Assembly (NCBI RefSeq): GCF_028687635.1
Contig: NZ_JAQTZS010000003.1
Span: 124,001 to 188,000 of the forward strand
Reading direction: 5' to 3'
From: Malikia sp.
GTDB taxonomy: Bacteria > Pseudomonadota > Gammaproteobacteria > Burkholderiales > Burkholderiaceae_C
Length of the DNA: 64,000 bases
Numbering within the stretch: the stretch's first letter is position 1; each line of letters starts with the position of its first letter. The notes beneath the pieces were generated by a model. It was given only the letters and a program-made list of their open reading frames with translations. It was not told the origin of the DNA and ran no database searches. Made by a program: the position numbers and the translations under genes. Of this stretch, positions 15,719 through 23,421 are shown piece after piece.

Positions 15719-16476
15719 TGGCCGTGTCCATGCTGATGTGTCGCTCGCTGCTTAACGAGCGCGGCAGAGAGGTGTTGCTCTACCTGAGATTCCTCAAGAC
15801 AGTCATCAACGAGGACGCTGGCCTACACCTGCCCAGGGAAAACGCCACGGCCCCCATCGATAGGGACTTGACGCACACACTAAAGGCCAACGGCTACCTG
15901 CTGATCTACAACCTCGTCGAAGCCACCATGACCATGGCCATCACGGATATCCATCGAGCCATGCGCTGCGACATGGCAGCGGGCCTGGATGACATGACGC
16001 TGGACTGCCTGAACCCCGCCCTGTTCGAACGCGTCTTGAGGCGCTTCAAAGAAGGAGCCAGTGACAAGCTGAGCGGGTCCTATCCCTCTTCCGGAGCTTG
16101 GCTGGTGAAATACTGGCTGGATGACCATGACCAGGCCGTGAGGAACAACAAGAATCCTCTAGCCTCCGGCAATCTGGATGGGCAGAAGATAGTGGAGATG
16201 GCGAAGAAATATGGGTTCGATACCTATGGTCGAGAAGACCAGATGAAGCACCCCGGCTTGTACAAAGCCAAGGAAAAGCGGAACGCTCTGGCACATGGCA
16301 AGACCAGCTTCAAGGACTGCGGCATGGATACCTCGGTTGACCTGCTACTTGAGGAGGGCGTCGGCGTGCTGCGCTGTCTGCGTCATCACGTCCGTGCCGT
16401 CGAAGCCTTCATTGCCCAGCGCGGCTATGTGAGGCCGCCTCGAGCAGTTGCCGCCCCACCGCTTCAGCCAGCTTAG
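15718..16476 (+). CDS. HEPN-domain protein (MAE_28990/MAE_18760-like)
   Basis: The 252-residue product has an N-terminal helical domain with DRDLTHTLKANGYLLIYNLV and EATMTMAITDIHRAM. Its C-terminal half carries LYKAKEKRNALAHGKTSF, in which R188 and H193 form the RX4H motif of HEPN ribonucleases. This fits the MAE_28990-like HEPN group, which is found beside DUF262 proteins. Such proteins usually act as RNA-cutting toxins or their partners. It is translationally coupled to the DUF262 gene. Its last 68 bases overlap the convergent methyltransferase gene. Confidence 0.8.
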   Translation: MAVSMLMCRSLLNERGREVLLYLRFLKTVINEDAGLHLPRENATAPIDRDLTHTLKANGYLLIYNLVEATMTMAITDIHRAMRCDMAAGLDDMTLDCLNPALFERVLRRFKEGASDKLSGSYPSSGAWLVKYWLDDHDQAVRNNKNPLASGNLDGQKIVEMAKKYGFDTYGREDQMKHPGLYKAKEKRNALAHGKTSFKDCGMDTSVDLLLEEGVGVLRCLRHHVRAVEAFIAQRGYVRPPRAVAAPPLQPA

Positions 16477-17461
16477 GCGGAACGGCATTGCCGATCAAGC
16501 GCGACACCGTTTTGTTGGGTACATCGACTCCCGGGGGAACAAAGCGGTAATCGCGTGGAAACGACTGGAAAATCGCGGCCTCCCGCAGCGTGATGCCTCG
16601 ATCCTGCGCTGGATGCCCGAAGCGGCCATTGCCGTAACCCGTACACAACGTGGTCATGGTGGGAGACGGATCATCCCACGACATGCGACCATAAACGCCA
16701 GTCGAGCGCCTGCCGCTCTCCCTGACATGGCAGTCAGCCACGAGATACGTCGGCCAATCGCGCCAGGTACCACCAGGTTTTGATGCCTGGATGCGCGCCA
16801 GATTGAGGGGTGACAGCATCGCAGCGCGGTGCAAGGGATCTTCCGGACAAGACTGTCCATGCGCCAAAACAGGCAGCTCGCCAATCGCGTCCTTCACGCT
16901 GACCCAGTGCCCCCGCCCAGGATGTGTCGGCTGTGGCAGACTGACTGGACCCAAGCGCGAAGCCAGCAGCACCAAGCGCCTGCGGCGCTGCGGCACGCCA
17001 TAGTCAGCAGCATTAAGGACCGCATGACAGACCTCGAAGCCGCACTCGCGCAGGGTATGAACGAAATCGGCAAACGGCTCTTGCGCCTCAAGTCCGAGCA
17101 CGTTCTCCATCGTGACCAAATCAGGCTGGGATTCGCGCACCAAGCGGGAGAACTGGTACAGCATCCCCCATTTCGTATGGTCCGCAGGACGCCCGCGCGC
17201 GTAGCTTGAAAACGGCTGGCATGGCGCACAGCCCGCCAGCAGACGCACTACCCCTGGCGACCAGCAAGCCTGTAACTCCCCACCCGTGACTTGCGAGACA
17301 TCCCGCTCAACGAATCGGGCTCCCGGGTGATTGGCCTCGAACGGGTAGCGACAGGCCGGATCGACATCGATCCCGGCCGTGACGCGCACGCCCGCAGCCT
17401 GCAGGCCCGCCGTCAGCCCGCCCGCGCCGCAAAAGAGATCAACCGCTTCGATGTGTGCCAT
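16409..17461 (-). CDS. DNA (cytosine-5-)-methyltransferase, Dcm type
   Basis: The 350-residue product has the C5-methyltransferase motifs in order: motif I LFCGAGGLTAGLQAAGV, motif IV GCAPCQPFSSY with the catalytic cysteine, motif VI MENVLGLEAQ, motif VIII GVPQRRRRLVLLASR and motif X RLIGNAVPPKLAEAVG. The ATG at 17461 is chosen over a TTG at 17470 because a GAAGGG Shine-Dalgarno fits it. It converges on the HEPN gene and overlaps it by 68 bases. It could shield phage DNA from host restriction or mark DNA for the DUF262/HEPN pair. No cognate restriction endonuclease gene is seen beside it. Confidence 0.92.
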   Translation of the reverse strand: MAHIEAVDLFCGAGGLTAGLQAAGVRVTAGIDVDPACRYPFEANHPGARFVERDVSQVTGGELQACWSPGVVRLLAGCAPCQPFSSYARGRPADHTKWGMLYQFSRLVRESQPDLVTMENVLGLEAQEPFADFVHTLRECGFEVCHAVLNAADYGVPQRRRRLVLLASRLGPVSLPQPTHPGRGHWVSVKDAIGELPVLAHGQSCPEDPLHRAAMLSPLNLARIQASKPGGTWRDWPTYLVADCHVRESGRRSTGVYGRMSWDDPSPTMTTLCTGYGNGRFGHPAQDRGITLREAAIFQSFPRDYRFVPPGVDVPNKTVSRLIGNAVPPKLAEAVGRQLLEAASHSRAGQ

Positions 17462-17563
17462 GGTGTTCAACCCTTCATTTTACCGGCCCTGCCCGCCAGC
17501 CCCATGCCGCCGGTGTCTGACCCTGCGCACAGCCCTGGATCGGGTCGATGCGCGGAAATATTT

Positions 17564-17603
17564 TAGCCCGGCTATTTACTTTATTGGATAGCCCGGCTAT
17601 ATT
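17564..17603 (+). promoter_or_regulatory. Early rightward promoter with two CI-type operators
   Basis: TAGCCCGGCTA occurs at 17564-17574 and 17589-17599, 25 bases centre to centre, identical to the first cI-cro operator. Between and across them lies TTTACT (17575-17580), a 17-base spacer and TATATT (17598-17603), a good sigma-70 promoter reading into the operon that begins at 17688. Bound repressor would cover the spacer and -10. Confidence 0.78.
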
Positions 17604-17687
17604 TCATCCATGCCGCAGTGAAACCAAAGCGCAGCGGCAAGGGCCAACGGATCGACGTGCAGCCCAGACCGGAACAGGAGCCAGACC

Positions 17688-17897
17688 ATGATGCAAGTCA
17701 CCCCCGCCCGCAGCTACCGCTGCGCCTACCACCCCAGGGACGCCTACGGCAACCCGCAGCTGTCCGAATCGGGCGTGCTGCCCGTCGTCCAGCTCAAGGC
17801 CGCCAGCGCCGAACACGCCCTGCGCGCCGCCGCAGCGATCACAGGCTGCGCGATCGAATCGGTCGAGCGCGTGGAAGACGCTGAGGTGCTGGCATGA
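17688..17897 (+). CDS. Small hypothetical protein, first gene of the second early operon
   Basis: The 69-residue product starts MMQVTPARSYRCAYHPRDAY, with a conserved-looking LPVVQLKAASAEHALRAAAA segment and an acidic end. It is the first clear gene downstream of the operator-controlled promoter at 17564-17603. Its stop overlaps the next start (ATGA), beginning a chain of coupled genes. I do not know its function. A GTG-started frame from 17618 is judged a shadow. Confidence 0.6.
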   Translation: MMQVTPARSYRCAYHPRDAYGNPQLSESGVLPVVQLKAASAEHALRAAAAITGCAIESVERVEDAEVLA

Positions 17898-18139
17898 AAC
17901 GCGCCGCTCACCTGATCCTGATCGCCGCTGCCATGATGGGACTGCTGGCCCTGGGCGCACCGATGGACGGCCCGAGTGACCTGGAGGTCGAGCGCGCTGT
18001 GCAGGCCGACCTGCAGGATGCGATCAAGCAGACGCGGATTGCGGCCCTCGAAGTGGCGCGCCTCCGGCCGCGCGATTGCCAATGCCTGGTGCCGCTGCCG
18101 AGCCAGGCGCACCGCTTCGCCGAGCTGGAGCAGGAATGA
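17894..18139 (+). CDS. Small secreted or membrane-anchored phage protein
   Basis: The 81-residue product starts MKRAAHLILIAAAMMGLLAL, a positively charged start and hydrophobic core consistent with a signal peptide or single anchor. A helical region (EVERAVQADLQDAIKQTRIA) and a CxC motif (DCQCLVPLP) follow. It overlaps both neighbours by ATGA junctions. No lipobox is seen. The function is unknown. Confidence 0.55.
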   Translation: MKRAAHLILIAAAMMGLLALGAPMDGPSDLEVERAVQADLQDAIKQTRIAALEVARLRPRDCQCLVPLPSQAHRFAELEQE

Positions 18140-18288
18140 CCTCCAGCCACCGCCATGACCTGCCGTGCAGCGCACGTCGCCTGCAGTCGATCGCCTCGGC
18201 CCTGACCGGCTACGCCGTCTTCCTGGCCGTGCTGGTGTCGGCAGGCATCTGCGGCGCGATGGTCCTGGCACCGCACGTACCCGGGTGA
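18136..18288 (+). CDS. Small single-helix membrane protein
   Basis: The 50-residue product has a hydrophilic start (MTSSHRHDLPCSARRLQ) and one long hydrophobic helix (about residues 24-45, GYAVFLAVLVSAGICGAMVL). It starts within the stop of the previous gene (ATGA) and lies seven bases before the next membrane protein. The gene order suggests a small membrane-associated group of unknown role. Confidence 0.5.
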   Translation: MTSSHRHDLPCSARRLQSIASALTGYAVFLAVLVSAGICGAMVLAPHVPG

Positions 18289-18295
18289 CCTAGCC

Positions 18296-19198
18296 ATGAA
18301 CAGCCTCCCCATGCCTCCGTCGACCCTGCGCATCCTGGCCGCATTGGCCCTGCTGCTGGGGCTGGCCTGCGCCGTGGTCAACGGCTGGTTCTTCGCGCTC
18401 GGCCTCGACCGCCTGGAGCCCGATGCCACCGCGCGCACCCCGCTGCTGCTGGCCGGCTGGCTGATGGTGGCGACCGAGCATGTCGCAGTGGGCCTGGCCG
18501 CGCTGCTGCCGGCGGCATTGGCAGGCCTGCGCCGCCGACTGCTGTGGCTGGGGTTGGCACTGCTGACGTTCGAGTGCGTGTCGATGTTCACCGCCCAGCG
18601 TGCGCTCGAGCATGTAAACGTCGTGGCGACGTCTGCACAGGCCACGCACGCAGCCGACCTTCGCGCCGCGATCGACAGTCAGCGCGCCACGCTCGAGCAG
18701 CTGCGCGATAACGGCACGCGCCAGTCTGAATCCACCAACGGCTGGCGTCAGCACCTGGGCGCCACCGCGCTGCGCGACTCGCTGGCCGGCCAACAGCAGC
18801 TGCAGGCGCTCGAATCCGAGCTGGCCGCGCTGCAGGGCGGCATTCGCCCGACGCTGACCGGCGTGCTGGGCGAGTCCGGTGCTTCAGCCTTCGCTGCTGC
18901 TCGTGCGCTGCTGATCGGCGTCATGGGCCTGGTGCTGATGGGCGCTGCCGGCCAGCTGTGGGCGGCCACCCGGCCGGAATCCGCAGTCCAGCCCGCTGGC
19001 TCAGCCGCTACCGGTGCAAATCGCCACGCCCGCGCGAATTCGGCCCAGGCCCTGCCTCGTCGCGTGCCACCACCAGCGACGACTGCCGGTGCAACCAGAG
19101 CCGGCAGCAACTGGCCGCCGTGGTCTCTGCTGAAGGGACAGATCCCACCCAAAAGACCTCCTCGCCCCAATTCCGATCTACCCTACCTCAAGACCTAA
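18296..19198 (+). CDS. Phage membrane protein with coiled-coil loop
   Basis: The 300-residue product has three hydrophobic helices in the first 110 residues (around 10-32, 48-70 and 78-100). A long soluble helical segment with LRAAIDSQRATLEQLRDNGT and QQQLQALESELAALQ follows, likely a coiled coil. A fourth helix lies around 198-220 and the tail is Pro- and Ala-rich and disordered. I do not recognise a family. It ends the group of three consecutive small membrane genes in the early operon and is followed by a convergent gene. Confidence 0.6.
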   Translation: MNSLPMPPSTLRILAALALLLGLACAVVNGWFFALGLDRLEPDATARTPLLLAGWLMVATEHVAVGLAALLPAALAGLRRRLLWLGLALLTFECVSMFTAQRALEHVNVVATSAQATHAADLRAAIDSQRATLEQLRDNGTRQSESTNGWRQHLGATALRDSLAGQQQLQALESELAALQGGIRPTLTGVLGESGASAFAAARALLIGVMGLVLMGAAGQLWAATRPESAVQPAGSAATGANRHARANSAQALPRRVPPPATTAGATRAGSNWPPWSLLKGQIPPKRPPRPNSDLPYLKT

Positions 19199-19221
19199 AA
19201 ATGAACTATCACCAGAACGAA

Positions 19222-19569
19222 TCATCCCTCGCCGCCGTGCAGGATCTTGTAGCCGGCCAAGCGTTCGAGGCGGCTTGCGTAAACCGCCCAGTTGGCAGCG
19301 GAAGCCGTGGGCACGGAACCATCCGCGTAGAGGTATATGCGCTCGGGAGCGGTGTGACCATGGCACGACAGGGCGGAAATCTGCTTGGCCGAGAGCGCGC
19401 GTTTGAACTTGAAGCGAACGGGAAACTGTTCATATTCGACCCAGTCGAGGCTGGTCAAGCCTACGGGTTTGTAGCGCCGATTGAGGGCGACATAGCTCCC
19501 ATCGGGCAACAGGTCGAGGCAGTAGATCAGGAAGACCTGGGAGAAGTCGGACTCGCGCGGGTTGCTCAC
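19222..19569 (-). CDS. Conserved hypothetical protein, antisense within the early operon
   Basis: The 115-residue product has LIYCLDLLPDGSYVALNRRY, KPVGLTSLDWVEYEQFPVRF and PERIYLYADGSVPTASAANW. I recognise this sequence type as a conserved hypothetical found in many proteobacterial genomes, including prophages, with no assigned function. It lies opposite to the surrounding plus-strand operon, between the membrane protein gene and the P-loop mini-gene, like an independently expressed cargo gene. The opposite strand is open but reads as low-quality protein here. Confidence 0.65.
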   Translation of the reverse strand: MSNPRESDFSQVFLIYCLDLLPDGSYVALNRRYKPVGLTSLDWVEYEQFPVRFKFKRALSAKQISALSCHGHTAPERIYLYADGSVPTASAANWAVYASRLERLAGYKILHGGEG

Positions 19570-19590
19570 GATGGAATTTCCAAAAAGACA

Positions 19591-19749
19591 GTGATTTTGA
19601 GTCTACCGCAGGGGGCTGGCAAGACCCTTTTGGCCAACGCGCTGGCCGCTTGGCTGGGATGCACCAGCGTGGTCGACGACTGGCACAGCAGCCTATTGCT
19701 AATGCCGGGAGCGCTGCACCTGACCAACCTCATGGATCTTGAGGTCTGA
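19591..19749 (+). CDS. P-loop mini-protein
   Basis: A frame of about 52 residues reads ILSLPQGAGKTLLANALAAW, then LGCTSVVDDWHSS and LMPGALHLTN. GAGKT is a Walker A. The remainder resembles small phage proteins that keep only the N-terminal part of a nucleoside-kinase-like fold. The frame is open far upstream, but that upstream part is antisense to the gene at 19222-19569. A GTG at 19591 is the first plausible start; no strong Shine-Dalgarno is visible. It ends four bases before the DUF4406 gene. Confidence 0.5.
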   Translation: MILSLPQGAGKTLLANALAAWLGCTSVVDDWHSSLLLMPGALHLTNLMDLEV

Positions 19750-19752
19750 CCC

Positions 19753-20313
19753 ATGCCATCGATCACCCTGACCCTCACCGACACCCCCGCTGGCGGCGTG
19801 TCGGTCGCCAGCAGCTTCCGCCCCGCCATAGGACACCCGTGCAGTCCGGCTCAGTCGTATGCGCTCGACATCATGGCGCGCACCCGCAAGGACTGGGGCC
19901 TGCTGCCCGAGGTCGACGCACTGTATCCAACCCCGCGTAAAGGCTGGCCGCGTCTGTACCTGTGCGGCCCCATGACGGGCCTGCCTGACTACAACTACCC
20001 CGCCTTCAACGAGGCAGCGGCCCAGCTGCGCGCGATGGGCTATGCCGTGGTCAACCCGGCCGAGAACGGCCTGCCCCCGGGCGCACCCTGGGCTCAACAC
20101 ATGCGCGCCGACATCAAGGGGCTGTGCGACTGTGCGGCGCTGGCGGTGCTGCCGGGCAGCGAGGCCAGCAAGGGCGCCCAGGTCGAGATCGAGTTGGCCA
20201 CGCGGCTGGAACTGACGGTGGCCAGCGTGGCGACCTGGTCCGACCTGGCCACCAGCGGGCAGATGGGCCAGCTGGTGCAAGCCGCAACCTACCAGCCCCA
20301 GAGCGCATCATGA
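19753..20313 (+). CDS. DUF4406 (nucleoside 2-deoxyribosyltransferase-like) protein
   Basis: The 186-residue product carries LYLCGPMTGLPDYNYPAFNE, then LRAMGYAVVNPAEN and DCAALAVLPGSEASKGAQVE, the DUF4406 pattern related to nucleoside 2-deoxyribosyltransferases. In phages such proteins may act in nucleotide salvage or base modification; the actual substrate is unknown. The first 40 residues look like an extension; a start at a later Met (MARTRKDW, near residue 41) is possible. The stop overlaps the ParB-like gene (ATGA). Confidence 0.75.
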   Translation: MPSITLTLTDTPAGGVSVASSFRPAIGHPCSPAQSYALDIMARTRKDWGLLPEVDALYPTPRKGWPRLYLCGPMTGLPDYNYPAFNEAAAQLRAMGYAVVNPAENGLPPGAPWAQHMRADIKGLCDCAALAVLPGSEASKGAQVEIELATRLELTVASVATWSDLATSGQMGQLVQAATYQPQSAS

Positions 20314-22451
20314 ACCCAAGCCATCCCTTGCCCGAGGTCGACCACTTCGACCACCTTCCGCTGCCGGTGCTGGTCACCAGCCCGACCAACCCGCGCAAGC
20401 ACTTCGACCCAGCCAAGCTGCAGGAGCTGGCCGAGAGCATCCGCTCCACCGGCGTGCACCAGCCCATCCTGGTGCGTCCGCTGCCGGGCCACCGCCTGCA
20501 GGAGACCTTCGACATCCACGCGGCCAGCGGTGGGCTGCAGCCGCGCCCGACGCATGAAATCGTTGCCGGCGAGCGGCGCTTTCGCGCCTGCCAGATCGCC
20601 GGGCTGGCGACAGTGCCGGCCATGGTGCGGTCGCTGACCGATGACGAAGTGCTCGAAATCCAGCTGATCGAGAACTTGCAGCGCGACGGCCTGACCGAGC
20701 TCGAAGAGGCCGAGGGGTACGAGACCCTGATGCAGCACAGCCAGCTGAGCGCCGAGGCCGTGGGCGCCAAGATCGGCAAGAGCCGCAGCTACGTCTACGG
20801 CCGGCTCAAGCTGCTTGAGCTGGGCCCCGACGGCCGCGAGGCGCTGCGCCAGGGCCGCATCGATGCCAGCCATGCGCTGCTGATTGCGCGCATCCCGGAC
20901 ACAAAGCTGCAGGCCCAGGCGGTCAGGGACATTGCCGCCGACGCCAGTGGCGAGAATGCCCCCAGGTCGTACCGGGCAGCCAAGCGGCTGGTGCGCAATC
21001 ACTACATGCTCAAGCTGAGCGAGGCGCCGTTCGACATCCACGACGCCGGCCTGGTGCTGGCCAGCGGCAGCTGCGCCACCTGCCCCAAGCGCACCGGCGC
21101 CGACCCGGATCTGTTTGCCGACGTCGAGGGCGAGGATCTGTGCATCGATCCGCCCTGCCACCAGGCCAAGCGTGACGCGCTGGCCGCGCGCACCAAGCGC
21201 GAGGCGCATGAGCGCGGCCAGGTCATCATCGAAGGGCGTGACGCCAAGGCGCTGATGCCCATGACCTACCAGAGCCGAGTCGACGGCCACTGCCGGCTTG
21301 ATGATCCGGCCGACAGCCCGACCAGCCAGCCGCTGCGGGCCATCATCGGCAAGGTGATGGCGGAGCAAGGCATCGTCCCGGTGCTGATTGCCAACCCCTA
21401 CCAGGACGGCGAGCTGCTGGCCTGCATGCCGAACGACGTGGTGGCCCAGCTGCTGAAGGCTGCCGGCCGCGCCGAGGAAGCCGGCGACCAGGAGCTGTAC
21501 AACCAGAACCAGAAAAAGGCGGCTGCCGAGAAGGCCAAGGCCGAAGCCAGGACCGAGTACGAAACCGAGTGGCGCTGGCAGCTGCTGGTGACCACCTGGT
21601 ACATGATCAGCGAAGGCCGGGGCGAAGTGAAGACCTGGCCGGCTCTGATGCGCCACTTGGCCATGACCTACGCGCACAAGCTCAACCAGGAGCAGTGCGG
21701 GCGTCTGTGCAAGCTGCTTGAGCTGGGCAAGGTCGCGCCCAAGCAGGGCTTGCTGGACTGGGTCAAGGACACCGATACCGAACCGACCAGGGCCGTGCTG
21801 CTGCTGGTGATGTTTGCCGACGTGGGCTATCTGCACTGGCTCGACGAATCCGACACCAATGTCGGGCTGCGGCTGGTGGCGAGCGAATTCGGCATCGATC
21901 CGGCTCTCGTGCAGGCCGAAGTCAAGGCGCGCACGCGCGCGGCGGTCAAGGCCGTGAAGGCCGCCGAGGCTGCGAAAGCGGATCTACCCCTTCCCCCTGC
22001 TGCGCAAGCCAATGGGGTGCGGGGGGAGGCGGTAGCCAGCGACGGCCCTGCTGCGCGCGGCTCGCTCAAGGGCGAGCCCGGGCGCGGCCGGGGCAAGCGC
22101 AAGGCCGAGGTGCCGACCAAGCCGAAGGCGCACGAGAAGAAGGTCAGGTCAGGCATCGCTGCCGCGATGCGGGGCTTGGAAGATGAATCAGTCGACGGCG
22201 CTGCCGTCGAGGGGCAGGAGGCGCGGCCCAAGGCCGCGGGGGGCAGGCCCGCAGATGTCAACGAAGGGCCTGGTCTGGGGGGGAAGCGAGTGGCAATCAT
22301 AGGTTCCGCTATCGGCAAAGCTGGCCGGGTCGTCGGCCAACATTCCAGCGGCGACTTGTTTGTCATTCCTGACGGGCTGGATTGCGAGTATCGATTCAGC
22401 CTGGATGAGCTTGAGCTGATCGTCGACCAGGAAGAAGGAGCACAGGCATGA
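20310..22451 (+). CDS. ParB/RepB/Spo0J-type DNA-binding protein, 713 residues
   Basis: The N-terminal ParB domain includes SPTNPRKHFDPAKLQELAES, GVHQPILVRP, HEIVAGERRFRACQIAGL and QLIENLQRDGLTELEEAEGY. The helix-turn-helix region follows (AEAVGAKIGKSRSYVYGRLK). A cysteine cluster, GSCATCPKRTGADPDLFADV then DPPCHQAK, matches plasmid-type ParB relatives. The second half is helical, then Lys/Ala-rich, and the C-terminus (KRVAIIGSAIGKAGRVVGQH and following) resembles a small beta-barrel. It is the largest gene of the operon, coupled to both neighbours. No ParA is seen, so it may regulate or organise phage DNA rather than partition it. Confidence 0.85.
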   Translation: MNPSHPLPEVDHFDHLPLPVLVTSPTNPRKHFDPAKLQELAESIRSTGVHQPILVRPLPGHRLQETFDIHAASGGLQPRPTHEIVAGERRFRACQIAGLATVPAMVRSLTDDEVLEIQLIENLQRDGLTELEEAEGYETLMQHSQLSAEAVGAKIGKSRSYVYGRLKLLELGPDGREALRQGRIDASHALLIARIPDTKLQAQAVRDIAADASGENAPRSYRAAKRLVRNHYMLKLSEAPFDIHDAGLVLASGSCATCPKRTGADPDLFADVEGEDLCIDPPCHQAKRDALAARTKREAHERGQVIIEGRDAKALMPMTYQSRVDGHCRLDDPADSPTSQPLRAIIGKVMAEQGIVPVLIANPYQDGELLACMPNDVVAQLLKAAGRAEEAGDQELYNQNQKKAAAEKAKAEARTEYETEWRWQLLVTTWYMISEGRGEVKTWPALMRHLAMTYAHKLNQEQCGRLCKLLELGKVAPKQGLLDWVKDTDTEPTRAVLLLVMFADVGYLHWLDESDTNVGLRLVASEFGIDPALVQAEVKARTRAAVKAVKAAEAAKADLPLPPAAQANGVRGEAVASDGPAARGSLKGEPGRGRGKRKAEVPTKPKAHEKKVRSGIAAAMRGLEDESVDGAAVEGQEARPKAAGGRPADVNEGPGLGGKRVAIIGSAIGKAGRVVGQHSSGDLFVIPDGLDCEYRFSLDELELIVDQEEGAQA

Positions 22452-23020
22452 GCAAACGCAAAAAGCCCCGGCTGACCGTGGTGCGCACCTACAGCCGAAT
22501 CGACGAGATGATGGCCAGCCCGTACCAGCCCCTGAGCGCCGAGCTGCGCCGGAACCAGCTCTCACGGATGTGGGGAGGCCTGCGCGCGATCGAGACCGCG
22601 CCCGCGCCGAGCACTGACGACTGGCGTGTCTGCAGCGATGCCGTGAACATCATGGAGACCCTGCTGCGCAATGGCGACGCGCGACCCGATGAGCATGGCG
22701 AGGTCAGCTCGAATTGGTGGCGCGACTGCGCGGGCGACTGGGTGCAGATCCACGACAGCTTCAAGCTCTTGACGGATGCCATTGCTGCACAGACAGCAGC
22801 CGGCATCCGCAAGCTCAAAGGCGGGCAGATTCGCCTTGACGCCGACGGCATCCATGCGGTGCGGGCGGTGATTGAGGACTACCGCGACCTGCTCGACGTG
22901 CTGCCCGCGCGCACCATCATCCGCGCCCACCGGCTGACCGAGCAGCGAATCTCGGACATCTTGTCTGGCCGGCGCCGGCCGCATGACGTGGAAATCATCG
23001 ACTTGAGGGCTACTGCATGA
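22448..23020 (+). CDS. Hypothetical phage early protein
   Basis: The 190-residue product starts MSKRKKPRLTVVRTYSRIDE and contains DAVNIMETLLRNGDARPDEH, a helical core, and LTEQRISDILSGRRRPHDVE near the end, which could be a short DNA- or RNA-binding helix pair. It is joined to the ParB-like gene and to the next gene by ATGA overlaps. No family is recognised. Confidence 0.6.
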   Translation: MSKRKKPRLTVVRTYSRIDEMMASPYQPLSAELRRNQLSRMWGGLRAIETAPAPSTDDWRVCSDAVNIMETLLRNGDARPDEHGEVSSNWWRDCAGDWVQIHDSFKLLTDAIAAQTAAGIRKLKGGQIRLDADGIHAVRAVIEDYRDLLDVLPARTIIRAHRLTEQRISDILSGRRRPHDVEIIDLRATA

Positions 23021-23421
23021 CCGACCAACAACCCGAGGCGCTGCGCCGATCCGAACTGTCCAACAAGGAGTGGCTCGACAAGACCGAGTGGGTGCAGAAG
23101 ACCAGCCAGCCGAACGAGCTGGGAAAGCACCGCGCCGATGTCATCAAACAGCGCATCGACCGCCTGCTTGCAGAGAATGAGCAACTGAGACTGTACGCAT
23201 CCGGCGCCGACATGCTGGTCGGCGTGTGGAAGGCGCGCGCGCAAGAGTTCATGAACAGCAGCGACCGCCTGCGCGCCGAAATGGAAGCGATTGGCGCCGC
23301 TGCCGAGCGCGAGGCGTGCGCCACCATAGACGTGACGCCGCTGCACATCCTAGCCAGCGACGGCCCTGGAACTGCAATCTTGAAGTACCGCGCAGCCATA
23401 CGAGCAAGGGGCAAAGCATGA
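23017..23421 (+). CDS. Hypothetical phage early protein
   Basis: The 134-residue product starts MTDQQPEALRRSELSNKEWL and is mostly charged helix, with a probable coiled coil (VIKQRIDRLLAENEQLRLYA). The AAAEREACATIDVTP segment is common in phage and Ead/Ea22-like early proteins. It is coupled to both neighbours by ATGA junctions. The function is unknown. Confidence 0.6.
   Translation: MTDQQPEALRRSELSNKEWLDKTEWVQKTSQPNELGKHRADVIKQRIDRLLAENEQLRLYASGADMLVGVWKARAQEFMNSSDRLRAEMEAIGAAAEREACATIDVTPLHILASDGPGTAILKYRAAIRARGKA

Noticed and set aside
17618-17884. GTG-started 88-residue plus-strand frame upstream of the early operon
   Set aside because: It overlaps the better-started 17688 gene in another frame and has a Pro/Arg/Gln-biased, unstructured product.
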